From DASZHJ01 sp035581425 (lineage in GTDB: Bacteria; Pseudomonadota; Alphaproteobacteria; ATCC43930; CGMCC-115725): a stretch of DNA of 47,390 nt. The translations under genes were made by a program, and so were the position numbers. Shown here one piece after another: positions 11,702 to 18,547 of this stretch (positions are counted from its first letter, which is position 1; each line of letters opens with the position of its first letter). Below the pieces are notes generated by a model. It worked only from the letters and a program-made list of their open reading frames with translations. It was not told the DNA's origin and ran no database searches. The DNA lies in contig DATJVP010000121.1 of NCBI GenBank assembly GCA_035581425.1, positions 1 through 47,390 on the forward strand. Direction: 5' to 3'.

Positions 11702-11779
11702 ATGCTCAGAACCGGCGAGCAGTACTTGCAATCCCTGAAGGGCGCCGCGGGACTGAGCGGTCGGGTGATGCAGCGCTGA
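11702..11779 (+). pseudogene. 25-codon open frame resembling the N-terminus of HpaB-type monooxygenases
   Basis: Between permease and ATPase lies a short frame, MLRTGEQYLQSLKG..., that begins with an ATG after a GAGG ribosome site and stops at 11777-11779. The first 13 residues match the start of 4-hydroxyphenylacetate 3-monooxygenase (HpaB) family proteins, which open with RTG-x-x-YL-x-SL. After residue 13 the resemblance ends. It may be the remnant of an hpaB-like gene lost by internal deletion, or a short leader peptide that couples translation to the ATPase. The resemblance is seen; both explanations are inference, and chance cannot be excluded. Confidence 0.35.
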
Positions 11780-11784
11780 GGAAG

Positions 11785-12576
11785 ATGCGGGTGGGGCGGC
11801 GCGCGAAGCTGGTGATCGACAATGTGGCGCTGCGCTTCGAACCGAAGCGCGGGCCGCCTGTGACGGCTCTCGACAACATCTCGCTCGAGGTCGGCGAGAA
11901 CGAGTTCTCCGTGATTGTCGGTCCTTCGGGCTGCGGCAAGACGAGCCTGCTGCGCCTGGTAGCGGGTCTCATTAAGCCGACGGAGGGCGCGATCTTTCTC
12001 GACGATGCCCAGGTCACGGGGCCCGGCAAGGACCGGGGTATGGTGTTCCAGTCCTATACGCTCTTTCCCTGGCTCACAGTGCAGGACAACGTCGAGTTCG
12101 GCCCGCGGATCGCCGGCTTGGCGCCAGAAGAGCGCCGCGACATATCTCGGCGCTTCCTCGCGCAGGTGGGTCTCACGGGATTCGAGCGCGCTTATCCAAA
12201 GCACCTCTCCGGCGGGATGATGCAGCGTGTGGCGCTCGCGCGTGCGCTCGCGAACGATCCGGAGATTCTATTGATGGACGAGCCCTTCGGCGCGCTAGAC
12301 AGCCAGACGCGCGCACTCATGCAGGAGATGCTGCTGGAGATCTGGCAGCGCTCCAGCAAGACCGTGCTCTTCATCACCCACGACATCGACGAGTCGATCC
12401 TGCTCGGCGACCGCGTCTACGTCATGACCGCGCGCCCCGGTCGGATCAAGGAGATGGTCGAGATCGACATCCCGCGCCCGCGCACCGTCGACGTCCTCAC
12501 CAGCCCCGAATTCATGAGCATCAAGCGCCGCATCATGCACTCGATCCACGAGGAGGCGACGAAGGCGCTGGGGTGA
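11785..12576 (+). CDS. ABC transporter ATP-binding protein, TauB/SsuB family
   Basis: This is the cytoplasmic ATPase of the importer, 263 residues. Walker A is GPSGCGKTS, the Q-loop is MVFQSYTLFPWLTV, the signature is LSGGMMQRVALARAL and Walker B is ILLMDEPFGALD, with H-loop FITHDIDESILL. YVMTARPGRIKE and EIDIPRPR are typical of nitrate/sulfonate/taurine ATPases. The ATG at 11785 follows the remnant frame by 5 bases; a GTG at 11791 is a possible alternative start. It completes the importer with the genes at 9896 and 10882. Confidence 0.93.
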   Translation: MRVGRRAKLVIDNVALRFEPKRGPPVTALDNISLEVGENEFSVIVGPSGCGKTSLLRLVAGLIKPTEGAIFLDDAQVTGPGKDRGMVFQSYTLFPWLTVQDNVEFGPRIAGLAPEERRDISRRFLAQVGLTGFERAYPKHLSGGMMQRVALARALANDPEILLMDEPFGALDSQTRALMQEMLLEIWQRSSKTVLFITHDIDESILLGDRVYVMTARPGRIKEMVEIDIPRPRTVDVLTSPEFMSIKRRIMHSIHEEATKALG

Positions 12577-12624
12577 CCCTTGCCGCTCCTGCAGAGCCAG
12601 CCATCGACTTATATCGAACCGCGG

Positions 12625-12972
12625 TCATGGACGCGTTCCTCTGCGCGGCGGCGGAATCCGCGGCGTTGCGGGAGCATCGCAGACGTCGGCCGCGATCCGC
12701 GGGGCCTCGGTGCGGACCATGCCGATGTCCTTGAGAATCTCGTCGGGTAGCTCCCGGAAATAGCGCTCCGCGTGCCGCTGTCGGATTCGCGAGGCCAGGC
12801 GACGCCAGAAGAGCCCCAATCGCTTGGCGAGGACTGCAGTGAGATATCGGAGCGACCAATGAAATGGCGGTGACTTTTCGGCGTTGCGGGTTGCGACGGC
12901 GGAGGCGCTGCGCAAGGTCGTCACTCGCGTCGCCGTCCTCGATCGCGCGTGCCCGTTCATTTTCCCACGCAT
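12625..12972 (-). CDS. DUF1127 domain protein
   Basis: The 115-residue basic protein has a C-terminal half reading RRLASRIRQRHAERYFRELPDEILKDIG and MVRTEAPRIA. This is the DUF1127 pattern: an arginine-rich helix, then L-x-x-L-(D/P)-D-x-x-L-x-D-I-G. Small DUF1127 proteins of alphaproteobacteria have been tied to RNA turnover and to phosphate and carbon responses; the role of this one is unknown. The N-terminal 45 residues are basic and low in recognisable features. A GGGAG ribosome site precedes the ATG at 12972; a second ATG at 12960 is possible. It is convergent with the importer ATPase gene. Confidence 0.72.
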   Translation of the reverse strand: MRGKMNGHARSRTATRVTTLRSASAVATRNAEKSPPFHWSLRYLTAVLAKRLGLFWRRLASRIRQRHAERYFRELPDEILKDIGMVRTEAPRIAADVCDAPATPRIPPPRRGTRP

Positions 12973-13060
12973 CTCTCACTCCCACTTGAAATCGCGAGGG
13001 CGACCTCTGTCGCTTCGCGATCCCCAAACTAGTGTCGGTGAGCCGGCACGACTACGCCGG

Positions 13061-13085
13061 GAGAATCCATAAAACGACAATTCTC
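13061..13085. repeat. Inverted repeat GAGAAT-N13-ATTCTC upstream of the DUF1127 gene
   Basis: GAGAAT (13061-13066) and ATTCTC (13080-13085) form a 6-bp inverted repeat about 90 bases upstream of the DUF1127 start. It lies in an unusually A/T-rich part of the window (about 13065-13165). The position fits a regulator site for that gene. The rest of the 246-base gap 12973-13218 holds only the tandem hairpins at 13157-13193. Confidence 0.3.
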
Positions 13086-13156
13086 GTTCGGCGACGCGCT
13101 CGATGCGCGTGCAGATCGATATTTTTGCGATCCAAAGGAAAATTTATTTATCGTTT

Positions 13157-13193
13157 GATCACATTGGCGTGATCTTCGTCGGGCTTTCGACGA
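13157..13193 (-). terminator. Tandem hairpins after the Spy/CpxP-like gene
   Basis: Read on the minus strand, TCGTCG-N6-CGACGA (13193-13176) is followed one base later by GATCAC-N6-GTGATC (13174-13157), both perfect 6-bp stems. An A/T-rich stretch ending in a short T-run follows at about 13156-13138. This arrangement 26 bases past the stop at 13219 fits a transcription terminator. Stem strength is modest, so the call is tentative. Confidence 0.4.
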
Positions 13194-13218
13194 CGTCGAT
13201 TGTTGTGCCGCCTCTGCT

Positions 13219-13797
13219 TTATCGGCGCGACCGCGGCGATTCGCCGAAGGGCCGGTCGACCATCCGCCGCTGCTCCGGCGTAAGCGACCGATAGAGTGTT
13301 TCCAACGGCTGGCGCGTCGCCTGGAGGCCGTCCAAGCGCGTCTGCAGGAGTTTTTGGATGCGATCGCGGCGCTGGAGCGCCGTCAGGTCCGAGCCCGGTG
13401 CGATGGTGTTCTCCGCACAGGCCTGCCGCTGCTTGCCGGCCGCGTCCAACATCGCTCGCTGATAAGCGTCCCATAGCGGCTGCTGTTGCGCCGTGAGGTC
13501 GAGCTCGGCGCCGAGATAGGCAAGGAAGCCTGCCTCGCGGGCATAGCGCTCCCTGCAGCGCTGCTCCGGGGTCGTTCGGACAAACCGCTCCATCATGTGG
13601 CGCCGCCAATCGCCCATTCCATGTCGCATCGGCCCATTCGATGGGGGATCGGAAGAGGTTACCGATGCTGGCGTGTTCGGCTCTGAGGCGGGGGACTCCT
13701 GACCGAATGCCGCCGCCGCGAGAAGGATGAGGCCGACGGCCAAGCTGATACCGGGCAGCCATCGCTCCAGTATTTGGCGCTCCATGACGAACCCCAT
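13219..13797 (-). CDS. Spy/CpxP-like LTXXQ-motif periplasmic protein
   Basis: This protein of about 192 residues has an N-terminal hydrophobic segment (WLPGISLAVGLILLAAAAFG) that looks like a signal peptide or anchor, then a Ser/Pro-rich linker. The helical body contains two LTXXQ motifs, LDLTAQQQPLWDAY and YRSLTPEQRRMVDR. The LTXXQ pair is the mark of the Spy/CpxP group, periplasmic helical chaperones or stress sensors. The ATG at 13797 follows GGGAG by 8 bases; an ATG at 13785 would also work, and the frame stays open to 13863. It is divergent from a secreted-protein gene 189 bases away. Confidence 0.75.
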   Translation of the reverse strand: MGFVMERQILERWLPGISLAVGLILLAAAAFGQESPASEPNTPASVTSSDPPSNGPMRHGMGDWRRHMMERFVRTTPEQRCRERYAREAGFLAYLGAELDLTAQQQPLWDAYQRAMLDAAGKQRQACAENTIAPGSDLTALQRRDRIQKLLQTRLDGLQATRQPLETLYRSLTPEQRRMVDRPFGESPRSRR

Positions 13798-13986
13798 CAA
13801 ATCCGCTCCCATAAGGCCATAGGCGGCGACCTGTGCCTGACATCCCCGCGAGCATTCGGCCACTTGCGGTTGAGCCGGCGCCTGGCTTCCCGGTACTCCG
13901 GCGCGTGGGAGAGGAGGGGATGCTTCGGCCGTGCTTCTCCTACTATCCGAATAAGCGCGCCAACGGATCTTCTTCGGGGAAGCCGA

Positions 13987-14409
13987 GTGCCCAGCATTCT
14001 TGCGCGGCCGTGTCGTCGGGGGCCGCTACTGCTGCTAGCGATCTTTCTGATCGGCGCTCCGGCGCCGGCGCATGCACAGAGCGGGCGTGGGCACGCCGGT
14101 CGGCAAAAGACCCAGCAACCGACACAACAGCCCTCTCAGTCGGGAACGCCGTCGGCGCCGGAGGCAAAGCCGGGACCGCGGTTGGAAGCGGGCGCGATTT
14201 TCTGCCAGTCGCGCGACGACCTCGTCCGCTATCAGGCTGCGGTGAGCGAGGGAGCGAGCCCCAAGGCCGAGGGAGGTCCTCCGCAATGTCGGAGGCTCGA
14301 GAAGCCGGTCGGCGTCCAGATCCTCGATCGCGATGGACCTTCGCGCACACAAATTGCCACTACGGACGAGCCCAAGCTAACGGGCTGGACCAACGCCTAT
14401 CTGCCGTAG
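13987..14409 (+). CDS. Small secreted protein of unknown function
   Basis: About 140 residues from a GTG start at 13987, which follows GGGGA by 6-7 bases. A classic signal peptide is visible: CRRGPLLLLAIFLIGAPAPAHAQ with the likely cut after AHA. A Gln/Pro/Ser-rich stretch follows (about 31-60). The C-terminal domain has two cysteines (IFCQSRDDL and PPQCRRLEKP) and ends TGWTNAYLP. The end pattern, Cys-Arg then a short beta-rich run then GWT-x-A-YLP, recalls SH3-like periplasmic domains, but I cannot name a family. It is convergent with the ureohydrolase gene, whose stop is 2 bases away, so no terminator fits between them. Confidence 0.7.
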   Translation: MPSILARPCRRGPLLLLAIFLIGAPAPAHAQSGRGHAGRQKTQQPTQQPSQSGTPSAPEAKPGPRLEAGAIFCQSRDDLVRYQAAVSEGASPKAEGGPPQCRRLEKPVGVQILDRDGPSRTQIATTDEPKLTGWTNAYLP

Positions 14410-14410
14410 A

Positions 14411-15397
14411 TCAGCGATTCCCTCGTCGAGCCACTGACTCCGCGACGACGCAGAGAATCTCGTACATCAGCGTTGCTCCCACGAGCGCGGTATTGCCGCT
14501 GGGATCGAAGGGCGGCGCCACTTCGACCACGTCGCCGCCGACGAGGTTGAGGCCGCGGAGCTGGCGCAGCATGATCTGTGCCTCGACGACGGTGATGCCG
14601 CCGCATTCGGGCGTGCCGGTGCCGGGCGCGAAGACGGGGTCGAGCCCGTCGACGTCGAAGCTGATGTAGGTGGGCCCGTCGCCCACGATGCGGCGCGCCT
14701 CCTCGATTACGGATTTGGGGCCTCGCTCGTAGAATTCCTCCATGTAGACGACGCGCATGCCGCTGTCGTGACTGAACTTCCAGACGTCGATGTCGTTGAG
14801 CGGACCGCGGATGCCGATCTGGATCGTGCGCTTGGGATCGAGCAATCCCTCCTCGACCGCGCGGCGGAAGGGCGCGCCGTGATGGAATTTCGAGCCCAAA
14901 TAATCGTCGCCGGTGTCGCAATGCGCATCGAAATGCACCATGCCCACGGGGCGCCGCTTGGCGATGCCGCGCATCACCGCGAGCGTCACGGAGTGATCGC
15001 CGCCTGCGGAGATCGGCACCACGCCGGCGTCGTCGATCTGCATGTAGAACGCCGCGATCTCGTTGAGGGCGCCAGTGAGCTCGAAGGGCTTCTCGACCCA
15101 GGCGTCGCCGACATCGCCGACGCGGCAGAGCGCATAGGGGTCGATGCGCGTCGCCTGGTTCACCTTGCGCATCAGGCTCGACTGGTTGCGGATCTCCCGG
15201 GGACCGTGCCGCGCGCCGGGACGGTTGGTGACGCCGCCGTCGTAGGGAATGCCGACGAGCGCGATGTCGATCGTCGAGAGGTCCTCGACGAAGGGCGCAC
15301 GCATGAAGGTAGGTATCCCGAGATAGCGCGGGCGCACCATGGGATCGGCGAATTCGGGGTAGGTGAAATTTCGCTTCATGGCGTCAGGCGTTCCCAT
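14411..15397 (-). CDS. Ureohydrolase, agmatinase/guanidinobutyrase-like
   Basis: This is a binuclear-manganese hydrolase of the arginase/agmatinase superfamily, 328 residues. Metal ligands are visible in GGDHS, FDAHCDTGDD and SFDVDGLDP. NRPGARHGPREIRNQSS is typical of agmatinase, guanidinobutyrase and guanidinopropionase, which release urea from a guanidino compound. Because it is divergent from urocanase (65 bases apart), a formiminoglutamase-like role in histidine breakdown is also possible. The substrate is therefore open. The start could be 15397 or the ATG at 15379 (MKRNFTYPEF). Confidence 0.88.
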   Translation of the reverse strand: MGTPDAMKRNFTYPEFADPMVRPRYLGIPTFMRAPFVEDLSTIDIALVGIPYDGGVTNRPGARHGPREIRNQSSLMRKVNQATRIDPYALCRVGDVGDAWVEKPFELTGALNEIAAFYMQIDDAGVVPISAGGDHSVTLAVMRGIAKRRPVGMVHFDAHCDTGDDYLGSKFHHGAPFRRAVEEGLLDPKRTIQIGIRGPLNDIDVWKFSHDSGMRVVYMEEFYERGPKSVIEEARRIVGDGPTYISFDVDGLDPVFAPGTGTPECGGITVVEAQIMLRQLRGLNLVGGDVVEVAPPFDPSGNTALVGATLMYEILCVVAESVARRGNR

Positions 15398-15462
15398 CAG
15401 AATTGCGGGGATCGTTGTCTCTTTTCAGCATACGCTCGGCATCCGTCGGCCGGGAGGGGAAT

Positions 15463-17139
15463 ATGAGCGCGGCGCCATCGACCGCCAATCAACGCGTGGT
15501 GCGCGCACCGCGCGGGCCCGAGATCACCGCCAAGAGCTGGCTCACGGAAGCGCCGCTCCGGATGATCATGAACAACCTCGACGCCGAGGTCGCTGAGAAG
15601 CCGCAGGAGCTCGTCGTCTACGGCGGAATCGGCCGTGCCGCGCGCGACTGGGCGAGCTTCGACTGCATTGTCGCCTCGCTGCGGACGCTCGAAGGCGACG
15701 AGACGCTGCTGGTGCAATCGGGCAAGCCCGTAGGCATCTTCCGCACCCACTCCGACGCGCCGCGCGTCCTCATCGCGAATTCGAACCTGGTGCCGGCCTG
15801 GGCGAACTGGGACCACTTCAACGAGCTCGACCGCAAGGGTTTGATGATGTACGGGCAGATGACCGCCGGTTCCTGGATCTATATCGGGAGCCAGGGGATC
15901 GTGCAGGGGACCTACGAGACTTTCGTCGAAGTGGGGCGCCGCCACTACGGCGGCGATCTCTCGGGCAAATGGATTTTGACCGGCGGGCTCGGCGGCATGG
16001 GCGGAGCGCAGCCCCTCGCGGCCACCATGGCGGGCGCCTCGCTGCTCTCGGTCGAGTGCCAGCCCTCGCGCATCGAGATGCGCCTCAAGACGCGCTACCT
16101 CGACCGGCGCGCCGAGAGCCTCGACGAGGCGCTCGCGATGATGTCCGCGGCGTCTAAGGCGCGGAAGCCGGTCTCCGTCGGTCTCCTCGGCAATGCCGCG
16201 GAGGTTTTTCCAGAGCTCGTGCGGCGGGGAGTTCGTCCGGATGTCGTCACCGACCAGACCTCCGCGCACGATCCCGTCAACGGCTACCTGCCCGCAGGCT
16301 GGAGCATCGCGGAGTGGGAGGAGCGACGCGCGCGCGATCCCAAGGGCGTCGCCGAAGCCGCCAAACGCTCCATGGCCGAGCAGGTGAAGGCCATGCTCGC
16401 CTTCCATGCCATGGGCGTTCCTACGCTCGACTACGGCAACAACATCCGCCAGATGGCGCGCGATATGGGGGTCGAGCACGCTTTCGACTTCCCGGGATTC
16501 GTGCCGGCCTATATTCGGCCGCTCTTCTGCCGCGGCATCGGGCCCTTCCGCTGGGTCGCCCTTTCCGGCGATCCCGAGGACATCTATCGCACCGATGCCA
16601 AGGTGAAGGAGCTGCTCCCGGACCAACCGCACTTGCATCACTGGCTTGACATGGCGAGGAGCCGCATCTCCTTCCAGGGCCTTCCCGCGCGCATCTGCTG
16701 GATCGGGCTCGGCGACCGGCACCGGGTGGGCCTCGCCTTCAACGAGATGGTCGCGAGCGGCGAGCTCAAGGCGCCGATCGTCATTGGCCGCGACCACCTG
16801 GATTCCGGCTCCGTTGCGAGCCCTAACCGCGAGACCGAGGCGATGCGCGACGGCTCGGACGCGGTTTCGGATTGGCCGCTCCTCAATGCACTCCTGAACT
16901 GTGCGAGCGGTGCCACCTGGGTTTCGCTCCATCATGGCGGCGGCGTCGGCATGGGCTATTCCCAGCACGCGGGCATGGTGATCGTCTGCGACGGCACGCG
17001 CGAGGCCGCGCGCCGGATCGGGCGCGTCCTGTGGAACGACCCCGCCTCCGGCGTCATGCGTCATGCGGACGCCGGCTATGAGGCCGCCCTCGCCTGCGCC
17101 AGGGAGCAGGGGCTCAACCTGCCGTCCTTGACGGGCTAG
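15463..17139 (+). CDS. hutU: Urocanate hydratase
   Basis: Urocanase converts urocanate to imidazolone propionate using tightly bound NAD+, step two of histidine degradation. The 558-residue product has full family length. It includes the NAD-binding glycine run TGGLGGMGGAQPLA, the active-site region DYGNNIRQMARD and FPGFVPAYIRPLFCRGIGPFRW, which contains the conserved cysteine. The ATG at 15463 is preceded by GGGAGGGGA; the open frame continues upstream to 15403. No hutH, hutI or hutC is visible in the window, so this gene stands apart from a full hut cluster. A strong hairpin follows at 17168. Confidence 0.97.
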   Translation: MSAAPSTANQRVVRAPRGPEITAKSWLTEAPLRMIMNNLDAEVAEKPQELVVYGGIGRAARDWASFDCIVASLRTLEGDETLLVQSGKPVGIFRTHSDAPRVLIANSNLVPAWANWDHFNELDRKGLMMYGQMTAGSWIYIGSQGIVQGTYETFVEVGRRHYGGDLSGKWILTGGLGGMGGAQPLAATMAGASLLSVECQPSRIEMRLKTRYLDRRAESLDEALAMMSAASKARKPVSVGLLGNAAEVFPELVRRGVRPDVVTDQTSAHDPVNGYLPAGWSIAEWEERRARDPKGVAEAAKRSMAEQVKAMLAFHAMGVPTLDYGNNIRQMARDMGVEHAFDFPGFVPAYIRPLFCRGIGPFRWVALSGDPEDIYRTDAKVKELLPDQPHLHHWLDMARSRISFQGLPARICWIGLGDRHRVGLAFNEMVASGELKAPIVIGRDHLDSGSVASPNRETEAMRDGSDAVSDWPLLNALLNCASGATWVSLHHGGGVGMGYSQHAGMVIVCDGTREAARRIGRVLWNDPASGVMRHADAGYEAALACAREQGLNLPSLTG

Positions 17140-17167
17140 GGGCCCTTGGCTTAGAAAGCGCCCTCCG

Positions 17168-17186
17168 CGCCCGGGCCTCCCGGGCG
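17168..17186 (+). terminator. GC-rich hairpin after hutU
   Basis: CGCCCGGG and CCCGGGCG form a perfect 8-bp stem around the loop CCT, 28 bases past the hutU stop and 26 bases before rpmB. No T-run follows, so termination would not be of the classical intrinsic kind. It may also lie in the rpmB leader. Confidence 0.5.
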
Positions 17187-17212
17187 TCATTCCGCTAAAT
17201 TCGGGTGTTACC

Positions 17213-17515
17213 ATGGCTAGACGGTGCGCGATCACGGGCAGGGGTGTTCAGGTGGGCCACAACGTGAGCCACGCCAACAACAAGACCAAGCGCCGGTTCT
17301 TGCCAAATCTGCAGGTGGTCTCGCTGCTTTCGGACGCCCTCGGCAGCGCCGTGCGGGTGCGCCTCACCGCCTATGCGATCCGGACGATCGAGGCCAATGG
17401 CGGGATCGATGCCTATCTCCTGACGACCTCGAACGCGAAGCTTCCCGAAGAGGCCCGGCGCCTGAAGCGCCGCATCGAGCGCGCGGCCCAGCGCAAGGCC
17501 GCCGCCGCGGCCTAG
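17213..17515 (+). CDS. rpmB: 50S ribosomal protein L28
   Basis: L28 is a protein of the large ribosomal subunit. The 100-residue product begins MARRCAITGRGVQVGHNVSHANNKTKRRF, as L28 does, and has the alphaproteobacterial length with a basic C-terminal tail (RLKRRIERAAQRKA). The Cys after MARR is the only one; there is no zinc-ribbon type pattern. The ribosome site before the ATG is weak. The stop codon shares the palindrome CTAG with that of the convergent phnN. Confidence 0.96.
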   Translation: MARRCAITGRGVQVGHNVSHANNKTKRRFLPNLQVVSLLSDALGSAVRVRLTAYAIRTIEANGGIDAYLLTTSNAKLPEEARRLKRRIERAAQRKAAAAA

Positions 17516-18096
17516 CCGACGATCGCCGCAAGTGCGGCGAGGAATTTCCGCAAACTCTCCTCGACGGTCCCCGTCGTCTCGATCCGTATCACGTTGACGC
17601 CGGTGACTGCGACCGCGCCCGAGCGCGCGAGCCGCGCCGCGATGTCTGCGGCGTCCTCGCGTCCCCGCGCGGCGAGACGCTGCGCAAGCACCTCGATCGG
17701 CGCCGTCACCTCCACGATCGCAAGTGGCCGATAGCGCGTCCGCGCTTCCGCGAGGATCGAGCGCGAGGCATTGACGACGACGTGGCGACCCTGCGACAGC
17801 TCCGCGTCGATCCCCGCGGCGATCCCGTAGCGAAGCCCATGCGCGTCCCAAGAGAGCGCGAAGGCGCCGGCGGCTTCCGAGGCGGCGAATTTTGCGGGAG
17901 TCGTCGCCTCGTGCTCCTCGCCGCCGGCCTCGGCTGCGCGGGTGATGACACGGCGAGGAAAGACGAAGCGGGGATCGCCGGCGAGCGCCTCCCGCGCGCC
18001 CTCGATGAGCGTGTCCTTGCCGGAGCCGCTCGGGCCCACGACGAGGATGAGCGTGCCGCGTCGCTCAGGACGGACCGGATCCGCCGAGCCCGACAT
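17512..18096 (-). CDS. phnN: Ribose 1,5-bisphosphate phosphokinase PhnN
   Basis: PhnN phosphorylates ribose 1,5-bisphosphate to PRPP, normally the last step of the C-P lyase route for phosphonates. The 194-residue product has a guanylate-kinase-like fold: Walker A GPSGSGKDTL near the N-terminus, then FVFPRRVITRAAEAGGEEHEA and WDAHGLRYGI, as in PhnN. No other phn gene is present; it is instead the last gene of the ior operon, overlapping marR by 32 bases. Function in PRPP supply outside phosphonate use is an inference. Confidence 0.88.
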   Translation of the reverse strand: MSGSADPVRPERRGTLILVVGPSGSGKDTLIEGAREALAGDPRFVFPRRVITRAAEAGGEEHEATTPAKFAASEAAGAFALSWDAHGLRYGIAAGIDAELSQGRHVVVNASRSILAEARTRYRPLAIVEVTAPIEVLAQRLAARGREDAADIAARLARSGAVAVTGVNVIRIETTGTVEESLRKFLAALAAIVG

Positions 18097-18547
18097 TGTC
18101 TTGCATCCGTCGCATCGCCGCCATGAGCCACTCGATCTCCTGCGGCCGAAGACCCACGACCGCCGCCCGGTATTCCTCGACCGCGAGCGGGACGATCTCC
18201 TCGTAGAGGGAGCGGCCTTTCGGGGTGAGGCGCACCTCGACGAGGCGCGAATCCCGGCGCGACATGCTCCGGCGCACGAGGCCGCGCTCGCCCATGCGCG
18301 CGAGGAGCCGGCTCAGCGTCGCCTGCGGGATCACCGCGAGCTCCGCGAGCACGCTCACGGTCGAGCGATCGTGTGCCGTGAGCACCGCGAGCACGCGCCA
18401 ATGCTCGAAGGTGAGGCGCCGGCGGCGAAGCTTGGCGTCGAGGTTGCGATTGAGCCGGCTTACCAGGCGATTCATGAGATAGGGCAGCAGATCGTCGAGA
18501 AGCGGCAGCGGCTCGACGTCGTGGGCGAGAGCGCGGGAGACGCTCAT
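18065..18547 (-). CDS. MarR family transcriptional regulator
   Basis: A dimeric winged-helix regulator of 160 residues. The helix-turn-helix region reads VSVLAELAVIPQATLSRLLARMGERGLV, followed by the wing with RRDSRLVEVRLTPKGRSL. Both are standard MarR features, and the flanking helices supply the dimer and ligand region. Its ATG overlaps the iorB stop (ATGA), and its own end overlaps phnN by 32 bases. It is the natural candidate to bind the palindrome at 22186-22201 upstream of iorA and so control its own operon, probably responding to an aromatic acid or CoA thioester. Confidence 0.92.
   Translation of the reverse strand: MSVSRALAHDVEPLPLLDDLLPYLMNRLVSRLNRNLDAKLRRRRLTFEHWRVLAVLTAHDRSTVSVLAELAVIPQATLSRLLARMGERGLVRRSMSRRDSRLVEVRLTPKGRSLYEEIVPLAVEEYRAAVVGLRPQEIEWLMAAMRRMQDNVGLGGSGPS

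Noticed and set aside
13103..13294. A 63-codon plus-strand frame in the A/T-rich gap (MRVQIDIFAIQRKIYL...)
   Set aside because: It has no ribosome site, overlaps the 3' end of the LTXXQ gene and the two hairpins, and shows no recognisable pattern.
13943..14350. Minus-strand frames overlapping the secreted-protein gene
   Set aside because: They lack a signal peptide or family pattern, whereas the plus-strand frame from 13987 has a clear export signal and a convincing end.
17213..17515. A ribosomal-protein operon around rpmB
   Set aside because: rpmB stands alone here; rpmG or other ribosomal genes are not present.
18065..18096. A frameshift at the marR-phnN overlap
   Set aside because: Both genes read intact with full family length, so the 32-base overlap is a real arrangement.
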